Shown one piece after another: positions 7,318 to 10,970 of a DNA stretch of 10,970 nucleotides. The notes under the pieces were generated by a model, which was given only the letters and a program-made list of their open reading frames with translations, was not told where the DNA came from and did no database searches. Origin of the DNA: DASYSA01 sp036003885. GTDB lineage: Bacteria > Acidobacteriota > Blastocatellia > UBA7656. How positions within the stretch are numbered: the first letter of the stretch is position 1; the number at the start of each line of letters is the position of its first letter. The stretch lies in assembly GCA_036003885.1 (NCBI GenBank), contig DASYSA010000534.1:1-10970 (forward strand), written 5' to 3'. The position numbers and the translations under genes were made by a program.

Positions 7318-7749
7318 TCATGCATTCCCAATCTCAGACTCAACCAGATTAATGATGGAAGATGGATCATCTCGAGTCTTACACAACTCATATATGGCAT
7401 CGGCAGTGTCGGTCCACAGATTTCCACTAAAGCCGCCCGCGATCGCCGTCAACAGCCGCGCCTTTGCAAAGGAATTGAGCCATTCCGCCTCCGATGCACC
7501 CCGTTCTCGTAGTGTAATGTATTCTTCATCAGCTGCGTGAGCTAGAGAGGTGGCCCACACAATCTGGTTCTGCGAGATTGCATTCTCCACGGAAATGCTA
7601 TTCAGCAGATCGAGCACTGCGGGTTCGAGGGCAAAAATGGTTTCACAAGCTAAAAGGCAGCTCTTAGCTAGAACGCGTCGACGCTCTTCAAGCGTTAGTG
7701 AGCGCAGTCTATTCGCTAGGCCCTCTGCTTCCTGATCTAAGACGTGCAT
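7318..7749 (-). CDS. Putative immunity protein for the RHS deaminase toxin, 143 aa
   Basis: Minus strand, ATG at 7747-7749 to TGA at 7318-7320. The start is fixed by AAGGAGG at 7756-7762, 6 bases before the ATG; longer in-frame versions would overlap the toxin gene. The product is acidic and predicted mostly alpha-helical, with alternating charged and hydrophobic segments (EERRRVLAKSCLLACETIFA, ISQNQIVWATSLAHAADEEY, FAKARLLTAIAGG). It has no signal peptide or membrane segment, so it should be cytoplasmic. It begins 23 bp after the RHS toxin stop codon, the standard position for a cognate immunity gene of a polymorphic toxin. I do not recognise an immunity family. The function is therefore inferred from position, size and composition: it would bind and block the deaminase domain in the producer. 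An unrelated small gene is the alternative. Confidence 0.75.
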   Translation of the reverse strand: MHVLDQEAEGLANRLRSLTLEERRRVLAKSCLLACETIFALEPAVLDLLNSISVENAISQNQIVWATSLAHAADEEYITLRERGASEAEWLNSFAKARLLTAIAGGFSGNLWTDTADAIYELCKTRDDPSSIINLVESEIGNA

Positions 7750-7755
7750 TCGTAG

Positions 7756-7770
7756 CCTCCTTCGGAAGGA
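7756..7770 (-). promoter_or_regulatory. Ribosome site of the immunity gene inside a small inverted repeat
   Basis: On the minus strand the toxin stop (7773-7775) is followed by TCCTTCCGAAGGAGG. TCCTT pairs with AAGGA across a CCG loop, so the Shine-Dalgarno of the immunity gene is partly sequestered 2 bases after the toxin stop. A ribosome terminating on the toxin would melt it, a typical arrangement for translational coupling. Confidence 0.5.
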
Positions 7771-7772
7771 TT

Positions 7773-10700
7773 TCACTTGAGGGGTGTCACCGCCGTTGCA
7801 CCCGCTGCCGCTATGGCGGCTGCACAGGCAGGACAGATAGGCCTCGTTGCTCCGACTGCAATGAGCGTCCACCCTTGCGCGTTGGCATAGGCAACGATAT
7901 CCGCCTCCGCGTCGCCCGCACCCTTGACAACGATATCAGTCGCTCTAATCAAACCCCTCATTGGACCACGAATATAGCCTCGCGGTTCACTCGTTGCAAT
8001 CAGTGTTTGCCGTACTCCGCCAGCGTCCTCCGCAATCCCGACTCCCATGGTAATACCATTCTTCTGCTGCCTTGGCAGTGTGTCTAGCACGTCTTTGAAC
8101 TCAGCCACTCGGCCCAGAATCTCATTCAGCATGGAAGCCATAGCGCCAGTCCGGCCACTACCAGCGACTCCGCCCCTCTCCAGGTATCTCGCATTCACCC
8201 AGAGACCGTTTTGCTGAATACCCTTTGCGGCACCATAGACTCCGACGACCGAGAGCGCCACCAGGAACGCAGCGGCTCCTCTCTGGCCAGCGGATGTGTT
8301 TGGATTCGAGAAAACCTGCCAGGCGGATACGCCGGAGCCGACGACCCCTAGGCTCGCGAGGACAACGCCGAGGATGGGAAAGGCAATAGATAATGGCAGA
8401 GCTGCCGCTCCGAAAGCGGCTGCTCCCGCCGCGCCATCGAAGAACCGCTTGCCAAGAGCATAGTTGTTGATGCCGTTGACGAGGATGCCCGCCAGCGCAC
8501 CGATAGTGGCGCGAACAGCAGTCGCCACTGCAAACTCCGCAATGGTGAATTGGCCGCTTGGATCCGTGCCGTTTGCCGGGTCGGCATTAGCATATAGATA
8601 TTTATGCAGCGAGACCGGGTCGGACGAACTACCTCCGAACTCATCCATGGTCCAAAAGCGGCCCGTCGCAGCATTCACGTAGCGTGCTCGCAAATAGTAA
8701 AGACCGAGCTGTGGATCGAATTGTTCGCCTGTGTATAAATAGATGTTCGGAGTGGTACCTGTCGACGTAATGAGGTTTCCGAAGGCGTCGAAGATGTAGG
8801 TGTCCGTCGCGGCTGCAGTCGTGTCAAGCAGCAAGCGAACACTCCCATGGCCGTCGTAGCCATAAAACGATGTCACCCAGTTGCCGCTGATCAACTGCGT
8901 CTGGCTGATCAGCGAATGGCCGTGGACGTATGCTCGCTGTGTGGCACCGCCGACAATCTCCTCGACTACCTGCGCGTAGCAAGTCGGGTTGTTCGTGTCG
9001 ACAAGGAACTTCGTCGTCACTCCGCCGACAGTTTTTGCGACCCTATTGCCGTCGCCGTCGTACACAAAGGTAACCGGGTTCAGAGTTCCGGCGTTCAACG
9101 CGACAATCCTGTTCTCGAAGTCGTAGCGGTAGGTGTTGCTGCCAGATGCCGTTGTACTACCATTGGCATCATAACTGTCGACCGTCAGGCGGTCATTTGC
9201 GTCGTAAGCGCTGGCGGTCGTTGGTACTGCAGCAATACTCGAAGTCCTGCTCTCCCGGTTTCCAACTGGGTCGTAGACGTATTTGATCGACCCATTGTTG
9301 GCAACGGTTGGATCAGTGTTGATTGTTTCAGCGGTCAGCCGATAGAGATCATCGTAGCTGTAGGTCACGTGGCGACCGCTAAGTTCGGATACCCCAGTTC
9401 GGTTCCCGGCTGCTCCGAGAGTGTAAGTGAAGCTCGCCAGAGTGGTCGGCGGACCGGTCGTGATTGCAATGTTGGTCAACCGGTTGAGTGTGCTGTATGT
9501 GTAGGTGTGTTTGACGCCGTTCGGGTAGACGAAGCTATCGAGGTTTCCGACCGCATCGTAGGAATAACTCGTGGAGCCTGTTCCGGGGCGGGTATTCGCC
9601 GGATTGTCAGTCACCGTCGAAAGCCGGTTCAAGTCGTCGTAGGAATAGTTCACTGACGCGCCGTTAGTATTCGAGGAGCGTAGAGTGATCAGGTTCGAAC
9701 TGACATCATAGGAGTAGCTCAGAGTGCCTTGCGGAGTTGCTTTGCTCGTGAGTCTGTCTCGGAGGTCATAGCTATAGGATGTTGTCCCGCTTGCGTCCGC
9801 CATGCTCGCACGTCGGCCCGTCACAGTGTAGGTGAAGCTCACCAGCGGTTCCGCAAGACTTGCGTCCGGGGTCTTGCGAGTCAAGCGGTTCATCAAGTCG
9901 TACGAATAGGTTGTGGTCTTCCCTCTGAAGTCGGTCCGGCCGACGAGATTGCCGGCCGCATTGTAGGAGTAGGTCTCAAACATCCCGAGTGGCAGTGTTC
10001 GTTTCACTCGCCGCCCGAGCTTGTCGTATTCGAACAAAGTCGTGTGATTGTTGGCGTCGGTCTGGGTGCGCTGATTGCCCGCCTCGTCATACGAATAGCG
10101 AGTCTGCTGGCTGAGGGCGTCGGTCACTTTCACCAGACGGCCCAGCTTATCGACCTCGAACTGAATGGTCTTGCCAGCCTGGTCGGTCTTTGCAGTTGCT
10201 CGGCCTAGCGCATCGTAGGTCGTGCTGGAGAAAGTTGAGTCCGCGTAGACCATCTTTGTTTGACGGTTCAGCGAGTCGTACTCGTAGCTCATCGAGTTGT
10301 TGCGGGCGTCGGTCATCGAGGCTTGATTGCCATTTGCGTCGTAGCTGAACGTCGTCTCGTGGTTCAACGCATCGATTACCTTGGTGCAGCGGTTCGCCGA
10401 GTCGTATTCGTAACGAGTGGTGTTGCCCCGCGGGTCGGTCAAGGTCTTCGCCCGGCCAATCTCGTCGTACGTCGTTGTGCCGCCGAAGAAACCGTCGGCA
10501 TATATCGTCTTCTTCAGTCGGCCGAGCTCGTCATACTCAAACGTCGTGATCCGGCCTGCCTGGTCTGTACTCGTGAGTCTGCGGCCTTCTGCGTCGTAAG
10601 TTGAGCCGGCACTCGTTCCGTCCGGATAGCTCGTGGACACAACTCGCCCCATGTCGTCGTATTGGACACTGGTCTGCCGGCCCAGTTGGTCGATCACTAT

Positions 10701-10970
10701 CGATTGCTGGCCGATGCTGTTGTAGATCACCTGCGTAGTGCTGCCGTCAGCATAGGTTGTCTTAGTAAGGCGATTCAGTTTGTCGTGGTCGAAGGTCGTA
10801 GACAGCGTCTCGGTTGATCCACTCGACAGAGTCCGAGTCGTCGTCTGGCTGAGGAGATTTCCGTTGGCGTCGTACGTGAACGTTGTCACGTGTCCGAGCG
10901 CATCGGTTTCTCTCAGGACATGCCCCTGGGCGTCATAGCCATAGCGGGTGACGCCCCCCAGCGCATCGGT
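7773..10970 (-). CDS. RHS/YD-repeat polymorphic toxin with C-terminal deaminase-fold domain (N-terminus beyond window)
   Basis: The frame is open from the right edge to TGA at 7773-7775, giving 1065 visible residues and no start, so it is 5'-partial. Residues 1 to about 650 are more than twenty YD repeats of the YSYDxxGNRxxxTD type, which build the hollow RHS cocoon. The RHS core follows, with YLYTGEQFDPQLGLYYLRAR around residues 743-765 and RFWTMDEF after it. P-x4-DPSG (DPSG at 803-806) is the conserved autocleavage motif just before the toxin. Residues 807-917 are hydrophobic and Ala/Gly-rich, as in toxin-translocation segments. The last ~110 residues fit a cytidine-deaminase-like toxin: GVGIAEDAGG and IATSEPRGYI strands, then D1020-A-E1022 and R-P-I-C1046-P-A-C1049. 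In the superfamily the first ligand is His or Cys, so Asp is odd. Secretion route is not visible. The next gene is the presumed immunity partner. Confidence 0.92.
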   Translation of the reverse strand, partial: TDALGGVTRYGYDAQGHVLRETDALGHVTTFTYDANGNLLSQTTTRTLSSGSTETLSTTFDHDKLNRLTKTTYADGSTTQVIYNSIGQQSIVIDQLGRQTSVQYDDMGRVVSTSYPDGTSAGSTYDAEGRRLTSTDQAGRITTFEYDELGRLKKTIYADGFFGGTTTYDEIGRAKTLTDPRGNTTRYEYDSANRCTKVIDALNHETTFSYDANGNQASMTDARNNSMSYEYDSLNRQTKMVYADSTFSSTTYDALGRATAKTDQAGKTIQFEVDKLGRLVKVTDALSQQTRYSYDEAGNQRTQTDANNHTTLFEYDKLGRRVKRTLPLGMFETYSYNAAGNLVGRTDFRGKTTTYSYDLMNRLTRKTPDASLAEPLVSFTYTVTGRRASMADASGTTSYSYDLRDRLTSKATPQGTLSYSYDVSSNLITLRSSNTNGASVNYSYDDLNRLSTVTDNPANTRPGTGSTSYSYDAVGNLDSFVYPNGVKHTYTYSTLNRLTNIAITTGPPTTLASFTYTLGAAGNRTGVSELSGRHVTYSYDDLYRLTAETINTDPTVANNGSIKYVYDPVGNRESRTSSIAAVPTTASAYDANDRLTVDSYDANGSTTASGSNTYRYDFENRIVALNAGTLNPVTFVYDGDGNRVAKTVGGVTTKFLVDTNNPTCYAQVVEEIVGGATQRAYVHGHSLISQTQLISGNWVTSFYGYDGHGSVRLLLDTTAAATDTYIFDAFGNLITSTGTTPNIYLYTGEQFDPQLGLYYLRARYVNAATGRFWTMDEFGGSSSDPVSLHKYLYANADPANGTDPSGQFTIAEFAVATAVRATIGALAGILVNGINNYALGKRFFDGAAGAAAFGAAALPLSIAFPILGVVLASLGVVGSGVSAWQVFSNPNTSAGQRGAAAFLVALSVVGVYGAAKGIQQNGLWVNARYLERGGVAGSGRTGAMASMLNEILGRVAEFKDVLDTLPRQQKNGITMGVGIAEDAGGVRQTLIATSEPRGYIRGPMRGLIRATDIVVKGAGDAEADIVAYANAQGWTLIAVGATRPICPACAAAIAAAGATAVTPLK
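7776..8216 (-). other. Toxin module: deaminase-superfamily C-terminal domain of the RHS protein
   Basis: This is the variable tip (about 147 residues) after the hydrophobic segment. The zinc motif parts are an (H/C)AE-like site read as DAE (codons 7905-7913) and CPAC (codons 7824-7835), about 25 residues apart, followed by a short ending GATAVTPLK. The pattern SEPRGY ... AEADIV ... GATRPICPAC is what I know from RHS- and contact-dependent deaminase toxins, where the first residue is normally His. Substrate (DNA, RNA, nucleotide or other) cannot be told. Confidence 0.7.
8217..8552 (-). other. Hydrophobic pre-toxin segment of the RHS protein
   Basis: The 112 residues after DPSG are Ala-, Gly- and Val-rich with several possible membrane-spanning stretches (AVRATIGALAGILVNG, LSIAFPILGVVLASLGVV, AAAFLVALSVVGVYGAA). 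In RHS and related toxins such segments are thought to aid passage of the toxin through the target membrane. The function here is inferred from composition and position only. Confidence 0.55.
9020..10970 (-). repeat. RHS/YD-repeat array
   Basis: Tandem units of about 20 residues with consensus YxYDxxGRLxxxTDxxGxxT; at the DNA level they share GTCGTA-type blocks (the Tyr-Asp codons) in the plus strand. They form the beta-sheet shell of the RHS toxin and continue past the right edge. Confidence 0.9.

Noticed and set aside
7750..7872. Longer start for the immunity protein
   Set aside because: It would overlap the end of the toxin gene; ATG 7749 has the ideal ribosome site.
8847..10604. Plus-strand ORFs of 269, 159 and 114 codons
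   Set aside because: They are antisense to the YD repeats; their repeated Val/Gly-rich pattern is the complement of the repeat codons.

Overview
The window looks like chromosomal DNA of a soil-type Acidobacteriota or a related Planctomycetes/Verrucomicrobia-like bacterium. This rests on the gene content: a large secreted PSCyt1-DUF1549-DUF1553 cytochrome protein, an all-beta YVTN-type propeller, a secreted amidohydrolase of the N-acyl-D-amino-acid deacylase group, and an RHS polymorphic toxin, in moderately GC-rich DNA. The phylum is an inference; there is no RNA gene or marker gene to fix it.

Layout. (1) 1-2130, minus strand: the first 710 residues of a PSCyt1/DUF1549/DUF1553 protein whose C-terminus lies beyond the left edge. 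A basic 56-residue ORF (2201-2371, minus) lies just upstream of it. (2) 2393-4974, plus strand: a probable two-gene operon of a secreted seven-bladed propeller with no histidines and a secreted D-aminoacylase-like amidohydrolase. It diverges from region 1. (3) About 4975-7317: a gene-poor stretch holding a decayed insertion sequence. Its DD(35)E transposase reads through as one frame of 425 codons from a TTG start, but a single TAA at 5866-5868 interrupts it. Three copies of a 19-20 bp direct repeat follow the transposase, and a degenerate inverted copy lies upstream. (4) 7318-10970, minus strand: an RHS/YD-repeat protein whose N-terminus is off the right edge. It ends in a C-terminal deaminase-fold toxin domain and is followed after 23 bp by a 143-residue orphan gene in the position of the cognate immunity protein.

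Working together. The RHS shell (YD repeats, RHS core, P-x4-DPSG cleavage motif) would encapsulate and release the C-terminal effector, and the adjacent small protein would protect the producer. The toxin keeps the zinc-binding CPAC motif and the AE of the usual HAE motif, but the expected first zinc ligand (His or Cys) is Asp. This and the unrecognised immunity protein are the most interesting points in the window. The immunity gene's Shine-Dalgarno sits in a small inverted repeat right after the toxin stop codon, suggesting translational coupling. The propeller and amidohydrolase are probably co-expressed and exported; a joint function cannot be read from sequence. The insertion sequence lies just beyond the 3' end of the immunity gene.
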